This document shows positions 35,352 through 48,311 of a DNA stretch of 64,000 nucleotides, one piece after another; position 1 is the stretch's first letter, and each line of letters begins with the position of its first letter. The DNA is taken from the NCBI RefSeq assembly GCF_949628265.1, contig NC_088787.1, positions 30,370,501-30,434,500 of the forward strand. Reading direction: 5' to 3'. Below the pieces are notes generated by a model. That model ran no database searches. It had not been told where the DNA came from and saw nothing but the letters and a program-made list of their open reading frames with translations. The stretch comes from Cloeon dipterum. Taxonomy: Eukaryota > Arthropoda > Insecta > Ephemeroptera > Baetidae. Position numbers and translations under genes: made by a program.

Positions 35352-38300
35352 AGTGTGTACGCGGACGAGGGTGTGTCCGACGAAGAGCTGATGGCGGGCG
35401 TCCAAAAGGCACTCTTTGTGCGGACGTAAACAATGATTGCGGGACAAGCGGGTGCGGCGTTATAGCAATACTTTTGCGCCTCCGTTTGACCCAATTCTTT
35501 GTTAATTCCTTTGCATTGCATGCGAGGGGATGCTAACTGCGTGCTTGCCGCATCTTTCGCAAATGCCGGCAATCTGTTTTGAGACGAGTAATGACAAATG
35601 AAATCACAGCCTAGAGGGAATACCAAGCACATTTCAATCTGATAACCAGATTAAAGTAATCTAACTAGGCCTATTTGTGTCCTTGAATTTAATTAACCAG
35701 GCTAATTGTTGACCTAATCATCAAGTGCGGATTCAATTATAGATAACGTGTGTGTAATAACAAGAACTCGAGGGTAATTTCTTATAAATTAATTTTTTGT
35801 TTGACTATATAAGATTAATTCTTGTCGGTCCGTGCCCTTTCCTCATATGGGGGTTTGTTTCAAATTGGAAATTGAACCGTCATCTGCCATCAAACTTTTT
35901 CTGAATTAGTTTTGGTCAGTTTGTTTGGGAATTTTCCAGGTTTTATTGCATTTTAGAATCGTAAAATTACAGATATGAAGTGCACTTCTCAAATAGGGTC
36001 GTAGAAACTCGCAACAAAGCTCACCAAACATTAAATATAATATTCACTTCTAAATAATTTATCATAAAAAATTATTTTTCACGGTCTCATGATTTATAAA
36101 TGACGAAGCATTTGTAAGACTCTTGCTATTTATGATGAACATAAAGAAAAGTAGCAATAAATAGGACCATGAAATCCGATTGAGACGCGAGCTTCCTCGT
36201 TTCAAGGTCTGCCTTTAATTGGCTTTATGCAAGTAGGCATATATATTGGTTTGAAACGAGAGACGAGCCCCGACACGCCGACGCTCCGCGCTTAGGCTTC
36301 GCGGGCGCGATCGCATTGCCAAAGTTGAACAAACTCCCCCGTCGGCTCGCTTGTGCAATCAGCTCGTCATCAGCTCCTTGAGGCGGAAAACGCAGTCCGC
36401 TCAGCTGCGACGGCGTGCCAGTTGCATAAGTTCGCCGGCATTCGTCGTCTTTGTTTGTCTGCGATCCGCGCTCACGTCCATTGTTCCATTATGATGTTTC
36501 AACGGTCACCTTGCGGGGGTGAAAAATAGAATCCGTGGATTGCCTCACTTCGCACTTGTTGATTCTGTTTTGAATTAAAATCTGATGTGTTTCTGGCGTC
36601 TTTGCAGCAATTAAAGAAATTAATTTAAAAATTATTGCTACACTGCTTAGTTCTCGTAATATATCATTAGGCTGTAAAAACGTTAAGCTGCACAACATTT
36701 TGATTAACTCTGCTTTGAAAAAAGCACGACAATAGGAACAAGTGACGAAATCTCGTGTAAAACCCCGCCACAAAAATTCTCAAGTATAAAATTTCAGCCT
36801 ATGTTTGAAGCTATTTCAATGAGGAAAATTCCACAGAATTTCTAGAAGGAAAATTATACATACCTAACTGAAGGCTGTTCTTGCTGCCCAGTCGCTGAGG
36901 ATATTTAGAGCCAAGTGTGGTGAAATATTTTACCATCAGAGGATTTATTTTAAAAACAAGCGTCGTGCAAACGTGGACATCTTTAAAATGGAGAAATTCA
37001 TTTCGTAATTTTCCTTTCACAATATTAATATTTTACTTATGAAATTGAAACTTTTATTGTTATTCATGGCTGCCTTTCAAAGTTTTACAACTTAATTCCC
37101 TTCTCCTTTTTGTTTATTTTTAAACATTGTTTTTTAATTGGCAGCAACTAATACAAAAATTAAACCATATTTCACCCAATTAACATAATCAGTAGTACCA
37201 GACCAGAAATGATACTAAAAACTGACAACCCCTTTCCTCTGACTAATGCAGTAATTGAGTTCAATTGATCAATCAGTCATGCTCACCTGTCGAGGCGTCT
37301 GTTGGATGCGATAAGATACATGCGATGGTCGGCTTCACATTCGCGCTTTAATGTGATTAATACTCACGGCGCTGCATGAAAATGAAAAGTGTACGTGTTG
37401 AATTTCAAGTGCGCCGAGCCGCGCGAGATTGAGGTCCATTCACCGTGCCGCCGTCTCTTTTTCTCTCTGTTTCGCAGCCGCCGCCGCCGCCGCCTGCGAG
37501 CTACCAAAAGTCGAGTGTGCCGCAGAATTTTTCTCTCTGACCCAGTTAAGCGGCATGCATTATCGGTTCCTTTCGAATTCTATTTTCATTCACTGCCCAT
37601 TGAACGAGACAAGTACACATACACCATGTTGCTCCGAGTCTCCGCTGCGCGCTTGACCGCGGATTCGCGAGCGTCTGCAGATTCGTGTGTTGTCTGACGC
37701 GATTTTGTTTGGGTCATCGCCCATTCTCTGCTAAAATAGTCGTCTGCCTCGTGATTCGTCGCCACCCGCTCGCCTCTGATTCATTCACACCCCACATTCC
37801 GGCTGCGTAATGTCTTCATCTCCGCTAATTGATCGAATCTAGCTGGCAGAGTCCGAACGTGATGAGATTTTAATTGGCAACAACATATGCATAAAATAAT
37901 TTGCTCATCATCCGTACTGTAATTGCAAGCTGGCGAACTGTTGCTTCAAACGAACGTACAGCTCTTTCAAAACCTCATGAATGTGTTTTTAAAAAGGATT
38001 TTGCAAAATTAAACTTTCAAATTAATTTAGAATTATAACAAAAACGATTTTTAATGAATCAATATTGTTATTATCATCATCATCTCATATTCACGGAAAA
38101 TTCTTTATTTATCAACCAATTAAAATTTGATGAATGTATTGTTAAATATATTTCCATGTTTTATTGAAATGAGTAGCACTGGAAAAACAAACTTTATATC
38201 TCTGCGAAGGCCACATGCAACTTCCTAAGGCTATTAAAATTTATTGAGGACCTTATATCTCTCTGAATATATGCATCACTTGGGACGCAGCACGTGTGAA

Positions 38301-39959
38301 CAATAATTCAATCTTCCGGAAGCAAAGAAAATGTTAATTTGAATTTTCATTTCTCCTTGAAAGAATTGTTTTCACGACTTCTTCACGGATAAGACCGCAA
38401 ATTTGAAGATTTGTGCTTAAGGAGATTAAGCTATGATTAGTTTTATCGCAATATGAATCACACGCGCGGCGCGTGGAAAATTGTTAAAATTATAGGTGAG
38501 GAACAATGTGCGAATTTCTCTTATCAAAATGCGCCGACTGCCTTATTTGAAAAGAGAGAATTAGGAACGTTCAGGTGATAAACGTCTTAAGAGATAATCG
38601 ACCCGTAATATGTTTCCTGATCCAACATTAAAAATCGTAATTTCTTTTGTCAGAGTACCGAAACGACTTCTTTTTCGCGTGTTGAACATCAAAACCTTTC
38701 AAGTGTTCCACGCAACGTTTTGACATGGAGTGAACTGATGAAATACTGGGCGAAAAGTTTCATCAGAAACACAAGCAGTCAAACCACTGGCAGGTGTTTG
38801 GAATGCAAAATGATGGAGCCGGGATGGAGAGCAAAAAAGCAATCTGTAGCATGCTAACCTTCAACTCGCTGCGATCGGTGTTTTGATAATTATGTTTCAT
38901 TCGGCTCTGTTAAGACTGTCCCTGGTTCTAAGAAAGTGTTTGCTTTTTTGTTTCGTTTTCAACTCGCCATTAAAAATTCGTAAATGCCAAAGTTTAGTAA
39001 GGCATTGATAAAATTGCTCAACTAGGGTAATTTGACAGTCATTCGTCAGTCAATCAATCAATTTTTGATTATGATGATTGAATATTCAATATACTTTTCA
39101 CAGATTAAACGTTCTAAATCTTAAATTATCTCATAGAAACAAACTTCTTTATCTTGAATTAATCTTTTTTATTAGGTCATCTCAACTTAAGCATATATAC
39201 AATTTCTCAAATCTTCCAAAAAACAAAATTCGTTTTAACCGTTTTAATAATTCCGACAAGCATGAAACGGACGGAATAAGTGCCAAAAATTCACGAGACG
39301 CTGCTCGAAATAAGCGGCGCCCATCTAATAATACGCATCCAGCATGTTCAGCCGCATTTTTTTCAGGAGCTTGACCGCACCACGTGCATATTTAGCGACA
39401 ATCCTGCCAGACAGAATGCACCGCGGCTGAAAATAAACCTCGGGTAGCAGCTAATCTATGTATTTCGAAAAGCGCAGCAGATGAATTTCAACCTAGAAAT
39501 TAGGTAAAAACACACACAAGTCGAATTGTTCAACCGGTGCTTTTTTGGTAAGTCGAGCTCTTTAAAAATAAATAAATTTGGATTGCCGATGGGGAGCGAG
39601 TCTAATTGTAATCTTAATTTTTAGAGCGTTGTTGGAGACACTGAAGTGCTTCTTTTTGGAACGCTTCTGCGCGTTTCCCAAGCTATATTTTACAAGTTAT
39701 ATCTTTTTCGTTAAGCTAGCTATGATCTTTATGAATTAACTTACGTTATAATCAATACCTCTTGGTTTAAGCATGCAATAAAAATGTTATGCTTATCACA
39801 ATAATGATTTAGCCGAGGTGCTATTAACACCATTTTAAGTTTCACAATTGCTTTTATGGATTTGAGCTAATTTTTTTAAGAAAATTAAAGTCGTTCACAT
39901 TATCGGACAAGCAAAGCAATTCATCATTCCATCATAGTTATGAAGTAATTTCGTTTCAA

Positions 39960-40239
39960 AAATTATGCTAATGCCCTGAAAGAATTTTTGTATAAACGGA
40001 AGTTTTACTCTGCAGACGAGTATTTCTCCTATATGCTGGAAATTTATGATGAATTGTATGTTTCTATTTCTGTATTTCTTTTCTTCTTTTGTATTGGTAT
40101 TTTGCAATGTTTATTTTTGAATGAATGTTACTGTATGATTGATTTTTTTTGCAATTGGATGTATGTAATTCGGTACAATTTATTGTGATGAGTTATGTGC
40201 ATGCCAAAAGTCAAATAAAGATTATTATTATTATTATTA
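39960..40239 (+). mobile_element. 3' end of a non-LTR retrotransposon (LINE)
   Basis: A short open stretch (NYANALKEFLYKRKFYSADEYF) resembles the extreme C-terminus of LINE ORF2 proteins. It is followed by an AT-rich 3' UTR, a CAAATAAAG signal and a terminal (ATT)n tail at 40217-40239. The 5' part, including reverse transcriptase, is missing, as usual for truncated insertions. The same UTR end (CATGCTAAAAGTCAAATAAAGA) recurs at 40276-40297. Confidence 0.6.
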
Positions 40240-40275
40240 GTTGGATGAAGTGCATGTGAGTACCTCGTGTACTAC

Positions 40276-40297
40276 CATGCTAAAAGTCAAATAAAGA
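40276..40297 (+). repeat. Second partial copy of the LINE 3' UTR end
   Basis: CATGCTAAAAGTCAAATAAAGA repeats the end of the element at 39960-40239 with one change (GCT for GCC). It lies about 36 bp after that element's ATT tail. Two successive insertions, or an insertion next to an old end, would explain it. Confidence 0.6.
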
Positions 40298-43200
40298 ATT
40301 TAATGGAGAATTACGCAAAACAGCTCAAAATCAGTAAATTTACTAATAATAGAGCACTAATCCTGAAAACACAATGATAAGTGATAGCGGGAATTAATTA
40401 AAAAAAAACGCTATTGGTTTTACTATTTGGTCCTTTTCATAATGTATGGGGGGGGGGGGCAAAATAGCCCTGCAGAACCATAATATAGATTATTTTGAAA
40501 CTATGGTATTTTATTTTAGCAAACATTCGATTGAGCGATGTATATACTTTACACAAGACATGGTATCATGATAATTATGTACTTCTGATCATTCCATGAA
40601 GTTATTAGACGTTAAGGTACTATCGATATATCTAGTAGAGCTTTTAAGACTTTATATTCGTTAAACCATAGTATTACAAGATTAAAGGAATATTATGACA
40701 TGGCAAAGCCGTTGGAATTATGGCCTTAAGACGAGCTATGAAGTGCGTTGGAGGAACGAGCTATATTGAATTGATTATAAGGAAAAGAGTAAAATGCTCT
40801 TTGCAGGGAAATGTTTGTTGGCAAATAGTTTGCTATTCCCCGAGCTGATCTGTTTTGGCGGATGGTGTTGGCGGACCAGCCAGCGCGGCATGCACTGCGA
40901 CTGTTGCAACCCGGATCGGGGGGCCTCCCGTCCCGTGGCAGGCAAGGATTTGTCGGCCGATACGAGAGCAGCTCCACTACTCTGTATAAGACTTACTCTC
41001 ATGACATGACACTTTCCCTTGGCACAATTCAGGTCAAACGCCCTGCGGAGCCAGCACCCATATAGACGCCGTGCCGAGTGCTCAATTCATTCCTCCGCGA
41101 TTGCCGAGATTGATCTCCGGTCTGATCGCGCACACTGTGCATAATTACTCACTCGCGTTCGCATGTGCGTGTACAGTACGCGTTAAGAAAATTCTCATCG
41201 CAATCGTCGCGCGCTCGGAAATCGGTGTGCAACGCGTTGCTTATTTCTCGGATATTGCTGTAATCACAAGTGGTGCGCGGAGAGATGTTTTACTTTATTT
41301 CTAATTGCTATTTATTTACTTGGAGAACGCGTCTAAGCCAGTTAATGGCAAGTGCTGGAGAGACGAAGAAGAAATCAAATAAATGAAGATGATGAACGAC
41401 TGCAGCCTACTTGTTTACTATTTTCTCTCAAGAACAGTCTGATTGGATTTTTTTATAGAATTAAAATAAACGAAACATACAAAACGCAACAACAGTACAA
41501 AATTTGTTTTCATAATACAATTTAATAAAATTAGCCTGGAATGTTTCACTCTTAAATCAACAAAAGTGGAGCAGATCTTGAGTTAATTTCCATTTCTCGT
41601 CCACAGGTACAGGCAAGTGAGGCTGTGTTCCTAAAATAGGTGGTTAGCCTTGCTCAAAAACTGCTACATTCACGGCTATCTCGAACGGCGCTAACTAAAA
41701 GGCTCTTAATGCCGAATTATCCGCTCGATTGATCCGCGGCGAAACGTTAAATGTGCAGAATGCGTGATTGCAAACAATCATGGTTTGAGTTATGCATCTT
41801 CATCGAGTGTGTGTGTGTTTAACCTTTCACGAGCGGGCGAATGTGCCACGTAATATACGAGAGCCCGCACCTTTCGACTTCTCATCGACACTTTTAACAT
41901 TTGCATTGTGTTATAAATAATCACGCGGCCATTCAAAGCAAATTTCGGTGACTCACGACAAGGAGGTCGTATTAAACACTCTCGTCTCGAGTGTTTGTTT
42001 CACTCTCACAATACATAAATGCAGCCCGAAATCGCCGCTCAGGGAAACGACCTTGATCCATTCAAACAGGCAATTATGCTTCGCTCGATTTCTGCGGTTT
42101 GTTGTAAATTCCGAGTTATTATTAATTTTATAGCAGACGCTCCACACTGGAGTCGTTCTTTGGTTGTTGAGTAATCGATTCGCATTGCAACGAATGACGA
42201 AATTGCAGTCCAATTAAGACTTCTCAATGTCCATTAAAAATATCTGATTGAATAAATATACAAGAGAGGATAGCAAGCATTGACATGTCTTTCAGATGGA
42301 ATATTTAAATTGAAAAAATCAAACATTCTTTAAACAGGGAAATTTAGACCGCATCATCTTGCGCTTCCAGGTTTTCATTGAACCATCAAATGAATTTACG
42401 GTGAATCATGCAATCATAAGCTACTTTAACCATAATCAAAACCATTTTAATTGGCCGAAGTCCGTGGAAAACTACGTATTTAAATTCGTTTTAAATGTTT
42501 TTTGCTCTAAGATCGAATTTTTTCAGTTAAAAAAGATAAACTGACAAGGGAGTGATAATTATTGAGAGATATTATCGATTTTATTGTTAATCAGTAGCCA
42601 ATCGAATTTTTTGTTTGAATAATAATATTTTTGATCGATTATCCAAACCGAATAGATTTCCTTGGGATGATAATATATCAGCAAATGTTGCAACTTTTAT
42701 CATCTCGTTCAAAATTGAAAATAAAAAATAATTAATTGCTTGTCCTGCTCTCAGTGATTTGCAAAATAAAAAGGAAGCAGTACCGTAATTCAGAAAATTG
42801 AAGGATTTTCAGAGGGTTTAAAAATAGCATTGGATTCACAGTCATGCGAGAATTAAAATCATTCAACTTATTCCCAAATCAGTATTTCAAAATTTTAAAT
42901 ACATGGAAAATAACGGTAGTAAAATTATGTCTCCATTAATAAAACCATTCTACAAATAAAATACCGTCTATATTTCCGAAGAAACTGTCTCGTTCGCACA
43001 AAAACACTGTCTAAAAAAAAACATTATTTGGTTTAAAAAAATTCGCATAAAATTTAGAGCCTATATAACCATAAATAAATTACGCCTCGTACCCGACTCT
43101 CTATCGAAATCCAATTAGTGACAGCTTAATAATTATATACAATTCCTCTGCTGATATTAGCTCACAATCAGATTATTTTTCAGCTGAAAGGGATTTCCCT

Positions 43201-46200
43201 AACCATCGTGTCAAGAGGATTTAAGGCCAGGAAAAACCATTACTATTTTAATTCTTGGTAAGATTTTACAAACCGTTTTATCGATTTACTAAAAGCATTA
43301 GTTTCTTTTTGCTCTGTAAAATTTAGCGAAGAAAAAAAAGGATTTTAAAGGTTTCAAAAAAACAGTAATTTCAGAGAAGCGATTTAAGTGCTATCTTAAT
43401 CTCGACTGGCACTCTTGTAAAACAATGGACACTTGTTAATCCATTAGAGTCGGTTCATCGATCAGGCCATTTAATATACGTGTTTTCTCCTTTTTTTATA
43501 ATCTCTCCTGAATGCGATTTGCGCGATGCACCTTTGCGATTCGCTGGGTGCATGCAGATGCAGACGCTTCTCTCGGCGATAGTTTATTGACACTTGGCTG
43601 AAAATGGGCTGCTGGCCATTCATGCTCCAGCAAATCGAATCGAATCGTGAAAAGAACTCGGCAGACGGTCTCTGTTCCAAACGGCTTGGCAGCAGCTTTT
43701 GTCCCAGTCACATCTCTGCGGCCACAGCCATCCTCTTTACTTATTTTCTTTTACGTTTGTGTATTATTATTTCCAGCATTATTCGATTTTTCATTGCCAA
43801 GCACGCCGCGCTTTGTAATGACCACGTCTGGACATCGGCGTGAGCTAACTGGACCGTTCACAACTGACTGCCTCTGCAGCAAAGCGAGGCCGCGAAAATC
43901 GGCGAATCTGCGCGCATTTGCTTTTTCCTCGACCGTGGGCTTTCAGCTCAAGTATAATTGGTTCGTGAACAAAAGTTTTCCTTGCGAGCTTCCTGCTAAA
44001 ACCGATTACAAAAGTATATTGCGCTCAAAGCCTGTGGCGTGAGCAGCATTTACCCTAGTCGTCAACCATTCGAGTTAAATAGCCCACAACAAAATTAAAA
44101 TTTTAAATTAATTACTCACAAGTAGATGAATATGATAATATCTATGGCGTTTAATTAAATAATTATTTATATTTATGAAATATCACAACAAACTGATCCG
44201 ATTGACACAGCCAACACGCATTTGGAAGCTAGATTAGATTAAACTGCCTGGGAACACAAAATAAGTTAGGATTAGGTGCGAGCACGTGACTACATAAGCA
44301 GAATCAAATTTTCATTACTAATTTGTTGCTTACGGGACAATCCAATGTTAACCCTATTTTTTAAAAAAAAATTTCGTGGTTTCGTGGTTTAGAATTAAAC
44401 TCAATAAAAGCAATTTAAATTTTGGCGAAAAAATTTACAAAAAAAAAGAAATGTGGATATCCTAGGAGTTGTGAACCAGTATTTGCTAAACGATTCAAAT
44501 TTTCTTTTAAAATGCCAATTGAGAAAGATACAATTATATAATAATTTATCCATTGCCATTGATAGGTCCGTCGGAATTTGTGAGCAAATTGTAACAAATA
44601 ATAATACATGGCTAAAAATTAAGTATTCAATATTTTACATCGCTGCTTCTGCAGTTTTTTGCTAGTTCTGTCCACGCAGTCGTGACCAGCTTTTCCTTAA
44701 AAACTATATATTGCACTGATAATAACAAGAATATCTGTGTAGATATAGCAAGTTAAAAAGCATTTAAAGTAGAGTTTCAAATTACATTTATTTTAAGCCA
44801 CTTTTAAATACAATTAATTTCAAAAGTGATTTAATAGAGTTATTTAAATTCAAATTACGCCCGTAAGAAATAATTTTATACATTTTTGGGACCTAAATAT
44901 AAATAAAAAATATAATAGCGAGCTCGGCATACGTTGACTTGATTGTTCATCTACAGTCGTCAACACAAAGTGATGGCGGCAAAGCTTTTTGTAACAAAAA
45001 CATGACATTTAAAGCATATCTAGGCACAAAACAGTTGTTGACTACTAGTAATCAGGTCGGGTAGTGATGTAAAGGTTTGCGATAAGGAGTAAATTGTGAT
45101 CGTATGACAGTACATGTTTGCGATAATAATAAGAGGCCGGTAAAGCGATTAGCGTATAATTGAAGCTGTCGTGAAAGTCATTTAAAAACAATTGATTTTT
45201 TTTCATGATTGAGTGGGTGCGAAGCAAATATCGCTTACGAATCTATTTTTACGTGATAAATCTCGTAGCAAGTCGCTCCGTATAATTTGTGTCACTCCAT
45301 AATCCACGAGGAGATCTTCACGTTGACCAGTCACTATTATTATCGCGGCACGTCAATCAAATTTGTATCTTTATCTTGCACATGCAGTAATTTTCTCGGG
45401 AGAAACATGCTGTCCAATCTCCCTCGTATTCCCAAATAGCCGGTGATGCGAATTGAATTAAAATCCTGCGATAGCAAAATAGAAAATAATAGTAGATAAG
45501 AAAAATTGCGTCCGGTTGTGCGAATTCCTTTTGAAGAAACCATTCAGTGCGAAACTGACCCACGTGATGCGTTCTAGCAGGCAATTGGGACAATGCACAC
45601 ATTAATTTTCACTCGCTGCCTGGTTGCAATGCACGGCACGCAAATCAGACACGCCGCGCGCGGCAGAGGCGTGTTGGCTCGATTCCTAGCAATGAACTTT
45701 CTACGGCGAAGACAGAGAAAGTTTTTTTATTGTGTCCTGCACCTGAACCACTCGGTCAATGAGCCCCGTCCGTAGCGGCAGCGGCAGCAGATTATAATTT
45801 CAAGTGCAAGTTCAAGACGTCTTTTAATTGACCACCGTATCAACGAGGAATGATAATTGTGGGGAGTCATGTGCATAAATTATAAAGCTATACGCTACGA
45901 AAGAGAACGAACGCGCGCGAGCACGCGGTTCCTATATGTATGTATTTATCCCGCGAATGTGGGTCAATGATGCGAAGGCGAGACCTTGGAGCGCTCGCTC
46001 GTTTATTTCGGCTGTTTTTTGCGAATCAGGTCCGCTCAAATGGCCATTCCATGCTATAGGGTTATAGACCTGCCTGCCTGTTGATTCGTTCGGTTTCAGA
46101 GCTACAAGGTTGTTTCCATTTGTAAAAGGTCGTCGAGTGTATTTTTTCTCTCTATTTGCTCTCTGAATAAAGACTGTTCGCATTGAAGATGCTGACGCTT

Positions 46201-46696
46201 GTTCCTGATGCTGCGAAAGGTTAAGAAGGAGGAAGCAAAATGCGGAGGTCGTTTATTTTTTATTCAGGGTTTTTTATTGCAATTTTCTTCACTAAAATAA
46301 TAATTTATCTACATACTATGGCGTGGGAGAGAATGCATTTTACACATGTTATACGATATACAGATTGAAGTTTTACACCAAAAAAGCAGCTGCTCACTCG
46401 TGACATTCACACGCACGCACAAGTGAAGTTTCACGTGAGCTGCTCTCGGGGTGAGCCGCTAAAATGTCGCGATCAAGATCAAAAATAGAATCAAAGCATG
46501 CTGGTTCACGCATGCAGAGTCATCTTCTTTCTTTAAATATAGGAATTCATCATTTCATGCTTGTAGTAAATCACAGTGTTTGTATCTCTAAACAACGCGT
46601 ACTCGCACAGTCAATCGGTGTCTGGCTCTCACTGTTTCGTTCGTTCACTCGCGCGCGCATTCAGTCAGATCAGTCTTGGTGACAAAATTAAAAGAA

Positions 46697-48112
46697 TTAA
46701 AGGGCCAGCACTGCGGCGGCGGGGCACATGGGCGCCGAGGCGGAGCGCGCGCGCGCCGCCTCCTGCATCAGCCGCTGTCGGAAGCCCTTGGTGCCGTCGG
46801 GGCCGCGCGGCAGGCGCAGCACGTTCTCGGGCAGCGTGCGCAGCACGTTGGGCGTCGTGTTGGACCTGGGGCGCGCCGTCAGCGGGCTGGCCGGCAATGG
46901 GAAGTAGCACGCGCTCTGCCGGCGCGGCACGTACGGCTCGGCGTTCACGTACTGGAACAGCGGCGAGTTCTGGATGTTCTGGATGCTGCGCAGCGGGCTG
47001 CACAGCGGCGACGAGCGGCTCGAGCTGACGCTGGACGCGGTCGAGCTGCGTCGGCGCGTCAGCACGTCGAACTCTGCGTCGGAGGCGCACGCCGACTCGT
47101 AGCCGGCCGACGGCGGCCGCTGCTGCTTGGGCTTGGCGGTGCGCTTCTTGCGCTGCTCCTTGTTGTTCTGCTGGCCGCCCGCGGCGGCCGAGGCGGCCGC
47201 GGCCGCCGAGTCGGACTTGTTGGCGAGCGCCAGCACTCGCATCTGGCCCCACTGGGTGAGCGGGGCGGCCTGCGCGCAGGCGGGACGGCGCTTCAGGGCG
47301 CACGAGCAGCCGTCCAGGTCCTCGAACTCGACGAGCGCGCACACGGCGGTGGCCAGCTCGGGCAGCGCGGCCACGAAGGGACGCACGTCGGCCGGCACCG
47401 GGTTGCCCGGACGCAGGATGCGCACGAGCGCCAGCTTGCCGCACGGCGCGAACAGGTCGACGACGCTCTCGATGGTCGGCTTCTCGAGCGGCAGCTCGAG
47501 CGCGACGACGGTGCGCGAGGGCGCGGTGTCGTCGTAGCGCGGCAGCGGCGCGATGCGACGCAACTTGGTGCGCGCCTCGTTCACCTGCAGCATGCTCGAG
47601 CCGTTGGCGAGCGCGTGAGCAACCACGCGCCAGTCCTTGGCCAGGTGCTTGACCCGCTTGAAGCTGGAGATGAGCTTGAGCGAGACGTAGCCTTCCTTGT
47701 TGCGCTTCACGTGCTTGAGCAGGAAGGCGTCCTTGGTGATGTTCACGTCCGAAAAGTAAAACTCGACCTGCTGCACGATGCGGGCGGCCATCTGCTCGTC
47801 GGGCGGTACGAACGCGTCCTCCTCGGCCGGCGCCTCGCATCCGGAGTCCTTGCAGCCCTCCGAGTCGGACGCCGAGCTGAGTTCGGACGCGGTGGAGCCG
47901 ACGCCGAGCAGCTGCTCGGTCGGCGGCGGCGACGCGGCGCCGCCGTCGTCGTCGTAAGACAGCGACACGTCGCTGTCGGTCGACGAGATGCTGTCTCTGG
48001 TGTCCGAACGCATCTTGAACACGCCCTCGAGCAGACTCGTGACCTGCGGGGCCTCCTCGTCGAGCTGCTGCGGCTGCAGCACGATCACGTCACCTGCACT
48101 GGGAACGGGCAT
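46697..48112 (-). CDS. LARP6: La-related protein 6
   Basis: LARP6 binds mRNA through a La module and directs localisation or translation of targets (collagen mRNAs in vertebrates; the fly homologue is achn). The gene is one uninterrupted 471-codon frame. An acidic, serine-rich N-terminus is followed by the La motif at about residues 95-185 (PPDEQMAARIVQQVEFYFSD, KDAFLLKHVKRNKEGYVSLK, SSFKRVKHLAKDWRVVAHAL). Next come the RRM at about 195-285 (CGKLALVRILRPGNPVPADV, CALVEFED), a low-complexity basic and serine-rich region, and the SUZ-C motif NVLRLPRGPDGTKGFRQRL near the C-terminus. All family hallmarks are present and in order. The gene is strikingly GC-rich and intronless, unlike every other gene in the window. 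Minus-strand AATAAA signals near 46250-46280 would give a 3' UTR of about 430 nt. Confidence 0.95.
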   Translation of the reverse strand: MPVPSAGDVIVLQPQQLDEEAPQVTSLLEGVFKMRSDTRDSISSTDSDVSLSYDDDGGAASPPPTEQLLGVGSTASELSSASDSEGCKDSGCEAPAEEDAFVPPDEQMAARIVQQVEFYFSDVNITKDAFLLKHVKRNKEGYVSLKLISSFKRVKHLAKDWRVVAHALANGSSMLQVNEARTKLRRIAPLPRYDDTAPSRTVVALELPLEKPTIESVVDLFAPCGKLALVRILRPGNPVPADVRPFVAALPELATAVCALVEFEDLDGCSCALKRRPACAQAAPLTQWGQMRVLALANKSDSAAAAASAAAGGQQNNKEQRKKRTAKPKQQRPPSAGYESACASDAEFDVLTRRRSSTASSVSSSRSSPLCSPLRSIQNIQNSPLFQYVNAEPYVPRRQSACYFPLPASPLTARPRSNTTPNVLRTLPENVLRLPRGPDGTKGFRQRLMQEAARARSASAPMCPAAAVLAL

Positions 48113-48304
48113 TGCGGCGGGGCCGGGTGTGTGATGCGGACAAAAATGCGGCCTAGACGCACACGCGGAGTCAAAACCACACTAGTAAGGCACACGGGCG
48201 CCGCGGCGAGTGCAGACTACTGCTCTCTGCTGCTGCTGGAGGTGAAGTGTTCCACTGCTGGTGGCTCGCGAGAGTTGTTGCACGGCCCACCCGCCGCCTC
48301 TGCC

Positions 48305-48311
48305 TTATATA
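48305..48311 (-). promoter_or_regulatory. TATA box of LARP6
   Basis: GGTATATAAGGC on the minus strand lies about 195 bp upstream of the LARP6 start codon in GC-rich sequence. This predicts transcription starting near 48278 and a 5' UTR of about 165 nt. Confidence 0.6.

Larger units (their letters stand above)
30805..46240. other. Gene-poor AT-rich region with CpG-rich patches
   Basis: I could support no protein-coding exon in these 15 kb. Open frames are short, have no domains and often overlap microsatellites. The visible structure is a CT repeat (32162), a GT repeat (35330), a LINE 3' end (39960), a G run (40450) and short CpG-rich patches near 33480, 36260, 37420, 40850, 43840 and 45640 that could be enhancers or distal promoters. 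Many CACGTG sites are present. It may be intergenic regulatory DNA or intron of a gene extending beyond what I can recognise. Confidence 0.5.

Noticed and set aside
35163-35632. Frames on both strands around the GT repeat
   Set aside because: They contain Cys-Val or Thr-His repeat artefacts and no homologous domain.
43471-44042. Overlapping frames on both strands in a GC-richer patch
   Set aside because: Up to 131 codons, but no motif, no splice-site logic and both strands equally open; composition explains it.
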